Shown: piece by piece, positions 24,641 through 37,021 of the stretch
Numbering within the stretch: position 1 is the first letter of the stretch
Layout of the letters: the number at the start of each line of letters is the position of its first letter
Assembly: GCA_002633025.1 (NCBI GenBank)
Contig: NMRB01001010.1
Coordinates: 113,742 to 177,741 of the forward strand
Direction of reading: 5' to 3'
Length of the DNA stretch: 64,000 bases
Source: Notospermus geniculatus
Lineage: Eukaryota > Nemertea > Pilidiophora > Heteronemertea > Lineidae
Notes under the pieces: generated by a model
Seen by the model: the letters and a program-made list of their open reading frames with translations, nothing else
What the model was told of the DNA's origin: nothing
Databases searched by the model: none
Translations under genes and position numbers: made by a program

Positions 24641-25520
24641 AATAATAGGCTCTGGAAAATGTGGTTTCCAACTGCAGCGTTTGAACCATTTCAAGTTGAA
24701 GTGTACCCCTTTGCAGTCTGCCTACAAATCGGACCAAGTACTGAAACGGTCCTTCTGTGAAAACACCAGGGGCACTAGATGTCATTCTCATCCTTACCTG
24801 ACAATGTCACCTGCCTTTGATTACCTCAGCCATGATGGTTAATAGCTTTCGATGGCGGCCCATTAACCCTTGTCATCCCACTATAACCATGACAATCATT
24901 CAGTAGCTACTAAATAGCCTTTCAGCGGAGTTCTAAGGTTCTGCTAAATTTATCTTCGTATGAATGTACCGAATACTCCGTAATTCGGAATTGATTAGGA
25001 TCAAACCTATCCTGGGGTCATCAGTGGTTGGTGGTGATGCTCAACCCCCTCTCCGGGGTTTATGTGCGGTGACGAAGGGAGCGAGCGCTAAGAACCTCTG
25101 ATATTCTCACGATGATCGAAACTGCAGGGATGGTTCCCTGGCGTAGGCCTATCTGTTGCGAAGGATCGGATAACAAAGGATTTGGTTTATATCAACTTCA
25201 ACCGGAGGCCAAAATTCGAACTGCGAAGGAATGATCATTTACGGGTGCACATTGAAAATTTAGTACACCTGCAAGCATGTACTCTGCATTATTAATAATT
25301 TGACATTTCTAAGTTTTGATTTGCATTGTTGAAAGTACACAACCTCAAAATCAGGGGCTCGGCAATGTTGATAGCCTCGGGGTTCTAAATTCACGAAACT
25401 GCTCTAAACTGGTGTCGCTACACAAAGCGGTCTGACATACATGTAGGCTAATGGGTGATTTTAAATGGGGTGATTAATTCAGTGTTTAGTCAGTGTCAAC
25501 ACTAGTGGAACACAATTAAA

Positions 25521-25954
25521 ATAAAACTACTGGTGTTAACACTAGGTGTGTGATCTCAGTTTACAGTCAGGTTATTGGGTGTTAAACTGTTAACACTAGG
25601 GGCCGATTTCACAAAGGGCGTTTAAGACTTAGACGCGTGTAACTTCGTCAAATGCATGGTGGAANTGGTGGAAAGACAGGGAGTTGGATCGAAATTCCAA
25701 GAGTGTTGTGCACAATAGTGGATGAGTACCTAATATATACCAAAGTTTCAAGCTCCTCCGTTGAACGGTCTAGGAGGAGATATCACTTTCGGACGGACGG
25801 ACAGCCGGACAGCCGGACTGACGGCGGAGGGTAAAACAATATCTCCCCGACTTTTTTCAAAAAGCGGGGAGATAATAAAACTACTGGTGTTAACACTAGG
25901 TGTGTGATCTCAGTTTACAGTCAGGTTATTGGGTGTTAAACTGTAAACACTAGG
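25521..25954 (+). repeat. Two 80-bp direct repeats around a 274-bp segment with an N
   Basis: 25521-25600 and 25875-25954 are nearly identical (ATAAAACTACTGGTG...AACACTAGG). Between them lie one end of a GGGGCCGATTTCACAAAG-type MITE, a single N at 25665 and a GGACGGACGGACAGCCGG repeat. Copy B has only one 80-bp unit here. Confidence 0.8.
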
Positions 25955-27805
25955 CCTCACACCTGCTGTTAATTTAAATTAGTGTTTAAACCACTGATTT
26001 TATTTTTGTAGATGTTTTAACACTAACACGGATCACTAGCGTGACACATAGTTTGAAATCGCCCAATGCACATTACATCAAGGGGCCAATAACCATGATG
26101 TTGAAACGACCATCCATGGCGGAAAACGAAATGCCGTCCTGATGAGATAGCCACCTTTCCGGTTGCTGTGGAAATGTCAGGAATCCTGTGGTCGTCCATC
26201 ACATTTATTTCCACTTCGTCTGGCTGGAAAAGTGGTTATCCTTGTTATGTGATTCAATTTTGTACTTAACACCAGTATCACAATTTCATATTGTATTCAA
26301 GCCTGACGGCATTAACGGTTCGTCGCTAGTGTCACTGTTAGGCCAAGGGTCATTGTGAATACAGTCAGCGCCACCATCGATGGCCAGATAGAGGAATCAG
26401 GCTTGCATGAAGCGGCAATATGTATTATGGGTGCATGTAGTTGATACATGCACACATGATCGATGTACGGCCGTTTACCCCAGTGCTCGCGAGTGTAGGC
26501 CTACACCGATCGCGACTGCTCGACAATGGACTGTTCGAATCTACGTATTTGAATGATCTTAGTTGTGAATTAGGCAAGGAAACTGTTGCTACACATAAAA
26601 GAATGAGTTGAGAAGTATGGTATCTTACCTTATGAAGGGTTAGTAATGGCATCACAGCGCGTCGAACTTCTCAAGTGATGAAAATGATGGCGGCCATTTT
26701 TACGGAAGCATAGTGTGCCGCTGAGATCATGTGATTGAATATGACCAATCAGAAGGCGTCCTCAAAAATAACCTCGAAAACTCCTCAAAAAATCCTACAA
26801 AAAAACTTGGAGCCGGTGAAATAATTCAGATCTTTATTGGAATATGCATCAGTAGTCATTAGATTACCTGAGAGGAGAAGGGCGAAAAATCGGGGACAAA
26901 ATTGAACAATGCTAAAAGTGTGAAGGCCAGCTCACCAACAGCCATATGGGCTAATTGTTAATCTTGCGACATGAAATTGTCCATGGACCATTATGCTCAC
27001 CTGGGGCTCTCCAAAGCCTGATTTTACTCTCTGGAGTGAACGCATGGAGTAGTTTCTAATGGAACGTAGAGTGAGCTTCCATAAATCGCACGCCATGGAA
27101 TTTAGAGTGGATGCGATCGCGACCATGCTGTGCTGATCTAAGCGCTAAGTAAACTGCAGCATCTTGAGAGACAGCAGCGCCGAGCGCGTTTTTCAGCTTG
27201 CAATGCTAAGATTATTATTTATAGGTCCCTTACCAGTATTTTACAAGTCATTACAAGTCCATAATGCAAAAGGTCAAACCAATAAATTCAAAGGCTGACA
27301 CCGTGAAATGTGTTTTTCTTTTCGTTGCAAAGGGGAAGGAAAGAAAAATTCGCAGCAAGCATGCATGCTGTCAAAAGCATCTTGGAGTTGCTTTCACAGG
27401 TGATAATGGGACTGCAATAAAGGCCCTGTAACCTGACGCTGTCGCCATGGTGAGAACATTAGAAAAGAATGTGATTTTGCCAGAGAAATGCCCACGAATT
27501 AGTCAAATCCATGGTAACGGCGTACTAGAGTGACATGGGTTGATTGCGACAGTATATAAACCATTTAACCCCGGGGTAAATATAACTTTATTACGGTAAA
27601 GTCACGTTTAAGAGGTCGGTCATGTTGGCAGGTGCCAAAATTAATTAGTATAGGCCAGTGTAACGTTTAGAAATACTGTGTAGGGTCTTTTTAAAGTGGG
27701 AGGGGATTAGCAGGCTAGAGTGATCAGATAAATGAACCCATTCCTAAACATGATGAGTAATATTGGCATGGATGGCTTACAGATTGAGTTTGGCACCTGT
27801 CAACA

Positions 27806-27954
27806 GGGAGGTTTAGAAATCAAACGATAACGGTAAACTTTACGACAACGTTATTTTTCATACTACACATTAACCAGATTTTATATTGCATTTTCAGTAC
27901 AAAAATAACGTTGCCGTTAACGTTAACGTTTATCGTTTAATTTCTAAACCTCCC
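27806..27954. mobile_element. GGGAGGTTTAGAAATC-end MITE
   Basis: Arms GGGAGGTTTAGAAATCAAAC and the inverse surround about 80 bp. The right side extends to CAACAATAGGGAGG. A truncated relative (right end only) lies at about 28016-28074. Absent from copy B, where an N (36004) replaces the region. Confidence 0.8.
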
Positions 27955-28634
27955 TATTGTTGGGCGGTCAAATGACTCTCTTTGACTGCACATTCTCACT
28001 ATTGCATTTTCGGTACAAAAATAAAGTTGTCGTTAACGTTTACGTTTATCGTTTGATTTCGAAACCTCCCTATTATGTCCTCTTAAACGTGACGTTTCAG
28101 TACTTCTATAAGGGACAAAGTTTGGATAGGCCCTATAACATTGCCACCAGGGGGCAGTCCATCCTCATACCATCATTCCGTAACGGCAGGTGCATGAACA
28201 CAATGGCCTGCTGTTAAGCCATCGGGCATTTCTTTCTTCATACTACCCATTATCTCAGCCATCCACACAGCTGAGACCATTATCTAAGGTTACCATGTTT
28301 GCTTACCGGTGTCACGATCTGATGACTGCTCCTCAGTGGTCGATGTCCATTTGTGCGGCGAACTCATCTCTGAAAACGTCGGAATTATTCAACTAGAAAA
28401 CATTGGTTCTGAGTCGTGTGACTCAAGGCGTTTGTCTTCATCATTTTCTGTCAACATTAGTTCAAATTTCGAATCATATTTTTTTCCTATTTACATTTTG
28501 TGGCTTCTTCTCCTTATCATAAAGTGTTGAAATAGTCTTAGATCGACCAAGATCACGACAAGATATGATATTATGCAATCAAATGTTCTTGGCCAATCAT
28601 GTGCAGCAGATTGCATCATGTGATCATAGGATGT

Positions 28635-28690
28635 CACATCGTATCGGACACTCAATCATCGTATCGGATCCTAAAACCTCGTATCGGACA
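28635..28690 (+). repeat. TCGTATCGGA repeated three times
   Basis: Three copies of TCGTATCGGA spaced by about 12 bp. Confidence 0.8.
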
Positions 28691-29169
28691 GCCCTCCTAG
28701 TTTCAGCCAATCAGAGCATAGGCCTGTTGTTATAGTTGCTAGGCAATTTGCATAATATAGCAAAGAGTGGATGGCAGGTCGTCCAATATGGATTTTTGTT
28801 GGATGAAGAAAAGTTATNTACTATCCTTAGTCTCGGGCACCCAGCCGCTGTCACCCAGCTCAGGAAACGGGGCAACACTGCTGAAAAAACCGGCTGGCTG
28901 CGCGAGACTAATATCCAAGACATGGCCTTCAATATGGCGTCGCCCGCCTTCTTGATGAATCATTTGGGAGAGGCATAACCTGGATTCTTGTCATACACGA
29001 CGAAATGAATTTTCATCAAACACGCCGAAGAAAGATCGATCAAATCTGTGCAAAGAAATTATTTACATTTAGGCTACTGACCTGTCATTAAGTGACTTGC
29101 ATCTACGTGTTTGGTTTAGCGCCGTTATCCGCGGCTGTGAGTGGCCGTCACAGGCAAAATAACACTACC

Positions 29170-29204
29170 CATGGAGGTATAAAATCTTATTTTATACCTC
29201 CATG
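29170..29204. mobile_element. 35-bp palindromic insertion with 7-bp target duplication
   Basis: Arms CATGGAGGTATAAAA and the exact inverse around TCTTA. Flanks CACTACC at 29163-29169 and 29205-29211. Copy B (near 36973) has the site without insertion. Confidence 0.85.
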
Positions 29205-29910
29205 CACTACCATATCACACTGTTTTGGTGGACCTGTTTTTTCATGTAGGGGCCGGTGCTCATTTTGCATGTATCTGATTGAATTTAGGTTGGTCGATTC
29301 CATTTTGACAGCGATGTGATTTCGAATCCAGTTATTCTTTACAGTTGGATCAAGAAAACACATCTTCATTTATGATGTACATGTATAAGTACAGTTATAT
29401 TATATCCTTGTCGCGACATGTATACTAGGCCTACATGTATATATTTATAAACTGTCATTTGCTTTACGTCTTTTGTAGCTTTTGCAGTCTTTCTGAGCCT
29501 TTTATATGGAACTCTCCGCATTACCTTTCGTGTGGATGTATTCTAATAATAATACAAATGTTGTTTATTTGCACATACCTTGTACTAATATGCGTAGATT
29601 CTTTGGCAAACAAAGACGAGTTTGAAGTAAAATATAGAAAATTGAGCAACGAACATCCGTGGGCTATTTACAAAGATATTCAGGGAACGTAATATTTGCA
29701 CGCAAACCATTGGCTGGGGCCGTCTGGCAATTTCGTCAGTAAAAACAATAGCCGATGTCTGCTACATGGATATGGTCTAAATTACGACTGCAATAAAGAA
29801 ACAGCGACGTGTTTCACAACTCTATACGTTTATTCGAAATAAACTATGATTTTTTTACATATCATTATGTTTCGTAGCCGATTACATATGAAACTGGTTT
29901 GGCGATCTGG

Positions 29911-30014
29911 GCCGACCGCACAGAAAGTCCGAAAGTGCTTTCGTTGCCTATCGGCGGTTTTGTTAATGGGAAAATGGGGACGGTAGCACTATCGGACTTT
30001 CTGTGCGGTCGGCC
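29911..30014. mobile_element. GGCCGACCGCACAGAAAGTC hairpin MITE
   Basis: Near-perfect inverted arms of about 30 bp around a 45-bp core. Copy B (about 37693-38022) has the same element expanded by two nested hairpins; a solo end lies at 42448-42493. Confidence 0.8.
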
Positions 30015-30060
30015 GAGCGCCCTCACCTCCCTGGCGTGCTGCCCGCTTTAAAGGATCTGT

Positions 30061-30417
30061 CACACTGAAGTAGTTCTCAAAACGTCCTGCCCCGAACTAC
30101 TAAAAAAATCGTAAAACGGGCTAGAACGTGTAACCCTTGGCCAATGTCTCGATGTTGTGGAGCATCTTTCCCGTATATGAAGTTCGTATAAAAAGACGGT
30201 AAAAAGTTGCGCTACGTCCACTCCGTTCGCACAGTTTGAGCCCGTTTGGCAAAATTTTCAAGAACGTACTGAGAACTAGCTCAGTGTGATTGGCGCATTA
30301 GATGCTGGGATACATGCAGCTTAGTAGGCTTATACCCCCATCACACTGAAGTCGTTCTCATAACGTCCTGCCCCGTCCTAAAAAAATCGTAAAACGGGCT
30401 AGAACGTGTACCCTTGG
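30061..30417 (+). repeat. Pair of direct repeats of about 75-82 bp before the copy A/B junction
   Basis: CACACTGAAGTAGTTCTCAA... (30061-30142) recurs at 30343-30417. The second unit ends three bases before the A/B junction. Confidence 0.85.
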
Positions 30418-30934
30418 CCATATCGTTTCCCTTTACGTCGACCTCGAGCCTTTCTCGTCACAATTCAGGCCGAATAATTGAAGTGTCCACATCCATAAAT
30501 GTAAGCTACACACCCACACGTATGCCTTTATTTAGCATACTCAGAAAATGAGATGAAACGTGAACGGCGGGCGGAGCCGAGGCTCGATTCATTCCACGTG
30601 ACGAACTCTTTGTCATCAATATTACTTCTATCAGGAGGCGCGGCCACGATGGCAGGAAGATGGAACCATGGTTTCTACCGATTTTTTTCAAGAAAAACAC
30701 TTTCTTTCAGGTTAGATACAAATACTTTTCTACACAATTGTTACATAGGGCCTACTTATTACCTCAGTTGATACTAAAGCCCTGTTCCTCGATGGTTTGG
30801 TACTAAGCTGTGGGATCCCTTCCTCTTCGTGCCAACTGCCGCTCAGACTACGTAGCTTGTGTGTTGATTGCTGCATTATAGGCCTGTATCCTGTATGCTT
30901 GAACAACATAGTAAAGTAACAATATGAACATGAA

Positions 30935-31162
30935 GTCAATCTCCAGAATTCACGAATTTTCGACCCCAACCGGGGTCTTTTTCAAGTGGAACTTTACAAT
31001 CTGAAACTCTAGAAAAGGTCTTTTCTAGAGTTTCAGATTGTAAAGTTCCACTTGAAAAAGACCCGGGTTGGGGTCGAAAATTCGTGAATTTATTCTGGAG
31101 ATTGACTTCTTGCTTATTATCATTTTGTGTGTCAATTTTGTGCTATTCTGTATCTTGGAAAG
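30935..31162. mobile_element. Foldback element with tail, 10-bp target duplication
   Basis: Arms of about 85 bp (30935-31106, starting GTCAATCTCCAGAATTCACG) form a nearly perfect hairpin, followed by a 56-bp tail. Flanks TGAACATGAA at 30925-30934 and 31163-31172 are identical. Copy A near 24133 is empty. Confidence 0.85.
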
Positions 31163-31404
31163 TGAACATGAACGTTGACATTTCGCTAAAATAGTGATAT
31201 TAGAGTTCCTCTTCTTTTCTGCTATGTCGCAAAGTTTCATCGGGAAGAACCGCTCGTACCGCCGCGGGCTCCATCTCAAACCTGCAATGTAATAGTACCG
31301 GTATGCTGACACAATGCGAAGGAAACCCACCACACACCAGTTTGTGGCTAGAAAGCTGACGGCGGGCAATACTCATCAAAAGAGAATTTTCGCCGAGTCC
31401 TCGA

Positions 31405-31772
31405 AACACCAACGCGAACACCAATCCCATTGTTCGATGCCAACTTCGCGAAACGCCAACCCCATTTTCGATGCCAACTTCTCAAACCGCCAACCCCATT
31501 GTTCGATGCCAACTTGTCGAAATGCCAACCCCGTTGTTCGATGCAACTTTTCGAACCGCCAACCCCATTTTCGATGCCAACTTTTCAAACCGCCAAACCC
31601 CATTGTTCGATGCCAACTTCTCGAAACGCCAACCCCATTATTGTTCGATGCCACCTTCTCGAAACGCCAATCCCATTTGTTCGATGCCAACTTCTCGAAA
31701 CGCCAATCCCATTGTTTGATGCCAAATACTGAAAACACCAACGCGAACGCCAATCCTATTGTTCGATGCCAC
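31405..31772 (+). repeat. Minisatellite, copy B
   Basis: Longer allele of the array at 24388-24640. Confidence 0.9.
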
Positions 31773-32593
31773 GAATAATAGCCTCTGGAAAATGTGGTTT
31801 CCAACTGCAGCGTTTGAACCATTTCAAGTTGAAGTGTACCCCTTTGCAGTCTGCCTACAAATCGGACCAAGTACTGAAACGGCCCTTCTGTGAAAACACC
31901 AGGGGCACTAGATGTCATTCTCATCCTTACCTGACAATGTCACCTGCCTTTGATTACCTCAGCCATGATGGTTAATAGCTTTCGATGGCGGCCCATTAAC
32001 CCTTGTCATCCCACTATAACCATGACAATCATTCAGCCTTTTCAGCGGAGTTCTAAGGTTCTGCTAAATTTATCTTCGTATGAATGTACCGAATACTCCG
32101 TAATTCGGAATTGATTAGGATCAAACCTATCCTGGGGTCATCAGTGGTTGGTGGTGATGCTCAACCCCCTCTCCGGGGTTGTGCGGTGACGAAGGGAGCG
32201 AGCGCTAAGAACCTCTGATATTCTCACGATGATCGAAACGCTGCAGGGATGGTTCCCTGGCGTAGGCCTATTTGTTGCGAAGGATCGGATAACAAAGGAT
32301 TTGGTTTATATCAACTTCAACCGGAGGCCAAAATTCGAACTGCGAAGGAATGATCATTTACGGGTGCACATTAAAAAATTTAGTACACCTGCAAGCATGT
32401 ACTCTGCATTATTAATAATTTGACATTTCTAAGTTTTGATTTGCATTGTTGAAAGTACACAACCTCAAAATCAGGGGCTCGGCAATGTTGATAGCCTCGG
32501 GGTTCTAAATTCACGAAACTGCTCTAAACTGGTGTCACTACACAAAGCGGTCTGACATAATGGGTGATTTTAAATGGGGTGATTAATTCAGTG

Positions 32594-32679
32594 GATGATT
32601 TCAAAGTTGGTGTTAACACGGTGTTTACAATGCTGTAATGCATTGCAAACACCGTGTTAACACCAACTTTGAAATCACC
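32594..32679. mobile_element. 86-bp hairpin MITE, copy B only
   Basis: Arms TGATTTCAAAGTTGGTGTTA and the inverse; flanks CAGTG at 32589-32593 and 32680-32684. Copy A reads straight through CAGTGTTTAG near 25480. Confidence 0.85.
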
Positions 32680-32744
32680 CAGTGTTTAGTCAGTGTCAAC
32701 ACTGGTGGAACACAATTAAAATAAAACTACTGGTGTTAACACTA

Positions 32745-33103
32745 GGGGCCGTATGCACCAAGTGAAAAGATTATCTTTAAAGGAGCACGGTATTGGATCT
32801 CAAATGCGTTATTTGACTGCCGACGTAGAGGGAGCCACCTAGCGGCAGTAATACAAACTACAGAAATGCATTACAAAATGTACGGAGGAAATCGGGTCAA
32901 CTCGCCAATACGTCGTTGGTCCCTGCGTTGGAGAGTGGCACAGTGGCGCCGGCTGTCGAGAAAAAGTGGCAATACCGTGTTCCTTTAACTCGGGTTGAGC
33001 CACAACTTTTCCATTGTCACATCATGCCCTGGCAAACCTGAACAATTGAAAAGTTGTAGCTCAACCTGAGTTCAAGATGATCTTCTTTTGGTGCATACGG
33101 CCC
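32745..33103. mobile_element. GGGGCCGTATGCACC MITE with a nested TTAA element
   Basis: GGGGCCGTATGCACCAA at the left and TTGGTGCATACGGCCC at the right, flanked by TA (32743-32744, 33104-33105). Copy A at about 25543 has a single TA in the same context. A second element (32781-32994) sits inside. Confidence 0.85.
32781..32994. mobile_element. TTAA-flanked MITE nested in 32745-33103
   Basis: Ends AGGAGCACGGTATTG and CAATACCGTGTTCCT; TTAA at 32777-32780 and 32995-32998. The host MITE copies at 22087 and 36324 lack it. Confidence 0.8.
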
Positions 33104-33639
33104 TATGTGTGTGATCTCAGTTTACAGTCAGGTTATTGGGTGTTAAACTGTAAACACTAGGCCTCACACCTGCTGTTAATTTAAATTAGTGTTTAAACCA
33201 CTGATTTTATTTTTGTAGATGTTTTAACACTAACACGGATCACTAGCGTGACACATAGTTTGAAATCGCCCAATGTACATTACATCAAGGGGCCAATAAC
33301 CATGATGTTGAAACGACCATCCATGGCGGAAAACGAAATGCCGTCCTGATGAGATAGCCATCTTTCCGGTTGCTGTGGAAATGTCAGGAATCCTGTGGTC
33401 GTCCATCACATTTATTTCCACTTCGTCTGGCTGGAAAAGTGGTTATCCTTGTTATGTGATTCAATTTTGTACTTAAATATTGTATTCAAGCCTGACGGCA
33501 ATAACGGTTCGCTGGTGTTAATGTTAGGCCAAGGGTCATTGTGAATAACAGTCAGCGCCACCATCGATGGCCAGATAGAGGAATCAGACTTGCATAAAGC
33601 GGCAATATGTATTATGGGTGCATGTAGTTCATACATACG

Positions 33640-33817
33640 AGTATATAGGCTCTGAAGGGGGTCAGATAGAAGACTAGAAAATCGCTACTGCGGTGGTCAA
33701 AACACTAAAATTTTAGCACTTTTTCANCCTTGAAAAAGTGCTAAAATTTTAGTGTTTTGACCACCGCAGTAGCGATTTTCTAGTCTTCTATCTGACCCCC
33801 TTCAGAGCCTATATACT
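33640..33817. mobile_element. 178-bp near-perfect foldback, copy B only
   Basis: Two arms of about 85 bp (AGTATATAGGCTCTGAAGG and the inverse) meet at CANCC with an N at 33727. Flanks CATACG at 33634-33639 and 33818-33823. Copy A near 26447 lacks it. Confidence 0.85.
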
Positions 33818-34343
33818 CATACGTGCACATGATCGATGTACGGCCGTTTACCCCAGTGCTCGCGAGTGTAGGCCTACACCGATCGCGACTGCTCGACAAT
33901 AGACTGTTCGAATCTACGTATTTGAATGATCTTAGTTGTGAATTAGGCATGGAAACTGTTGCTACACATAAAAGAATGAGTTGAAGTATGGTATCTTACC
34001 TTATGAAGGGTTAGTAATGGTATCACAGCGCGTCGAACTTCTCAAGTGATGAAAATGATGGCGGCCATTTTTACTGAAGCATAGTGTGCCGCTGAGATCA
34101 TGTAATTCAATATGACCAATCAGAAGGCGTCCTCAAAAATAACCTCGAAACTTCTTAAAAAATCGTACAAAAAACGCGAAGCCGGTGAAATAATTGAGAT
34201 TTCTTTTATCATACGGGACACGCTTTGACCCCAAATGATTTGAATATGCATCAATAGTCATTAGATTACCTGAGAGGAAAAGGGCGAAAAATCGGGGACA
34301 AAATTGAACAATGCTAAAAGTGTGAAGGCTAGCTCACCAACAG

Positions 34344-35114
34344 CATAAAGGAATCTACGGTGGCCCAAACATGCCATGTATATATTTTTGTCCACATTAA
34401 AATATTCTGAACATTATTGTATTTTTTCTCGATTTCCATCCGGGTGGAAAGTATTTCCACCGAAATACTTTCCACCCGGGTGGAAATACTTTCCACCCGG
34501 GTGGAAATACTTTCCACCCGGGTGAAAATACTTTCCACCCGGGTGGAAATTCGAGAAAAAATACAATAATGTTCAGAATATTTTAATGTGGACAAAAATA
34601 TATACATGGCATGTTTGGGCCACCGGAGGAATCAACCAGGAATCAAGGTTTAACTGCGAACGATGAACTTACTGAGGGATACACTTCATGTGTTGCCACC
34701 AGATGTCTCTCACTGCCCTGAATTTCGGCTTTACGTAATAGGCACGAGCTTCAACTTTTTTTTGCGGTGCAGAGGTACATGAACCTGTCAACTTGATGCT
34801 TTGAATTCCATTTCTGAGGATAAAAGAGCTATTTTCAGCACAATTAGTGTTCCATGTGCAAATGTACGTCAGCCTATTCAAATGTACACAGATGACCCTG
34901 CACTCACATCGTTCGTGGGGTTCTCATTAATTCAGTCCTTTTGTATCATAAGATCAACTAGTCGAAATTCAACAAAATTTGCAGTGAACGTGCAGAAGAG
35001 CCCTGCCTATCATATGGAAAAGTCAAAATGCTAATCTGCTGAGGTTTAAAGGGATATTGTCCACATTTATAAAATGCTAAATTTGTAAGTTGAACTTTTA
35101 TGGTTGATTCCTTT
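34344..35114. mobile_element. 771-bp insertion with 7-bp target duplication and internal hairpin
   Basis: CCAACAG at 34337-34343 and 35115-35121 flanks the insert; ends hold AAAGGAATC and GATTCCTTT. Inside, 34361-34623 is a foldback with arms of about 80 bp (GTGGCCCAAACATGCCATG) around a short array of TTTCCACCCGGGTGGAAA palindromes. Copy A near 26937 is empty. Confidence 0.8.
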
Positions 35115-36323
35115 CCAACAGCCATGTGACATGAATTGTCCATGGACCATTACGCTCACCTGGGGCTCTCCAAAGCCTGATTTTACTCTCTAGTGAAATC
35201 ATGGAGTGGTCTCTAATGGAACGTGGAGTGAGTTTCCATAAATCGCACTCCATGGAATTTAGAGTGGAGGCGATCTCGACCATGCTATGCTGATCTAAGC
35301 GCTAAGTAAACTGCAGCATCTTGAGAGACAGCAGTGCCGAGTGCGTTTTTGAGCTTGCAATGCTAAGATTATTATTTATAGGTCCCTACCAATATTTTAC
35401 AAGTCATAAGTCCATAACGCCGCAAAGGTCAAACCAATGAATTCAAAGGCTGAGACGCGTGAAATGTGTTTTTCTTTTCGTTGCAAAGGGGAAGGAAAGA
35501 AAAATTCGCAGCAAGCATGCATGCTGTCAAAAGCATCTTGGAGTTGCTTTCACAGGTGATAATGGGACTGCAATAAAGGCCCTGTAACCTGACGCTGTCG
35601 CCATGGTGAGAACATTAGAAAAGAATGTGATTTTGCCAGAGAAATGCCCACGAATTAGTCAAATCCATGGTAACGGCGTACTAGAGTGACATGGGTTGAT
35701 TGCGACAGTATATAAACCATTTAACCCCGGGGTAAATATAACTTTATTACGGTAAAGTCACGTTTAAGAGGTCGGTGATGTTGACAGGTGCCAAAATTAA
35801 TTAGTGTAGGCCAGTGTAACGTTTAGAAATACTACATGTAGTGCCTTTTTAAAGTGGGAGGGGATTAGCAGGCTAGAGTGATCAGATAAATGAACCCATT
35901 CCTAAACATGATGAGTTTTATTGACATGGATGGTATTGAGTTTGGTATTGGTATTGTCAGTACTGAGTTTAAGAGATCACACGCTAACGATAACGTTTAC
36001 GTTNCATCGGGCATTTCTTTCTTCATACTACCCATTATCTCAGCCATCCACACAGCTGAGACCATTATCTAAGGTTACCATGTTTGCTTACCGGTGTCAC
36101 GATCTGATGACTGCTCCTCAGTGGTCGATGTCCATTTGTGCGGCGAACTCATCTCTGAAAACGTCGGAATTATTCAAACCAGGAAAAATCGCTTCTGAGT
36201 CGTGTGACTCAAGGAGAAGATCTATGCGTTTGTCTTCATCATTTTCTATCAACGTTAGTTCAAATTTCGAATCATATTTGTTTTCCTATTCACATTTTGT
36301 GGCTTCTTCTCCTTTATCATCTA

Positions 36324-36475
36324 GGGCCATATAATGCACCAAACGAAGATAATCTTGAACGCAGGTTGACCCACAACTTTTCCATTGTCACGTCATGCCC
36401 TGGCAAACCTGAACAATTGAAAAGTTGTGGCTCAACCTGAGTTCAGGATAATTTTCGTTTGGTGCATACGGCCCC
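36324..36475. mobile_element. GGGGCC...TGCACC hairpin MITE, copy B only
   Basis: Same family as 22087-22235, with arms ATAATCTTGAACGCAGGTTG and the inverse. Copy A near 28520 is empty. Confidence 0.8.
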
Positions 36476-37001
36476 AAGTGTTGAAATAGTCTTAGATCGA
36501 CCAAGATCACGACAAGATATGATAATGGTAGTTTTGTCGACGCACCGGGCCACTGAAATCCACTGGAGTCGGCTGAAGTAGAGTGTGACGTCATTTTGTC
36601 TGCTTTACAGTACGCGACCAAAATTTACTATCAAAATACCGGGCAAAATACATGTAGTCTCGGTCACCCATACGCTGTTGCGAATCTGAGAAATCGGAGC
36701 AACACTGCGGAACAAAACGGCTGGCTGCGCAAGACTACTTTCCAAACGACATGGCCACCCGTTCTTGATGAATCATTTGGGAGAGGCATAACCTGGATTC
36801 ATGTCGTACACGACGAAATGAATTTTCATCAAACACGCCGAAGAAAGATCGATCAAATCTGTGCAAAGAAATTATTTACACTTAGGCTACTGACCTGTCA
36901 TTAATTGACTTGCATCTACGTGTTTGGTTTAGCGTGATGTCCGGGTCTGTGAGTGGTCACAGGCAAAATAACACTTTCATATCAAAATGTTTTGGTGGAC
37001 C

Positions 37002-37021
37002 CATGGAGGAATACCTCCATG
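37002..37021. mobile_element. 20-bp palindromic insertion with 7-bp target duplication
   Basis: CATGGAGG-AATA-CCTCCATG, flanked by GTGGACC at 36995-37001 and 37022-37028. Copy A near 29228 has a single GTGGACC. Confidence 0.8.

Larger units (their letters stand above)
23606..30420 (+). repeat. Duplication 3, copy A (6.8 kb)
   Basis: Starts TATCGTTTCCCTTTACGTCG and is repeated from 30421 without a gap. No exon or conserved ORF was recognised in either copy; the content is repeats and unique AT-rich DNA. Copy B carries at least five hairpin insertions that this copy lacks, and this copy carries one (29170) that copy B lacks. Confidence 0.93.

Noticed and set aside
28736-28978. ORF with a protein-like look (GHPAAVTQLRKRGNTAEKTGWLRE) and its relative at 36596-36904
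   Set aside because: The reading frame is not kept between the two copies, an N interrupts it, and no splice-bounded exon or known domain is visible.
29435-29692. Hydrophobic ORF of 85 codons, repeated at 37209-37436
   Set aside because: AT-rich low-complexity frame; the second copy has an earlier stop and nothing suggests selection on the protein.
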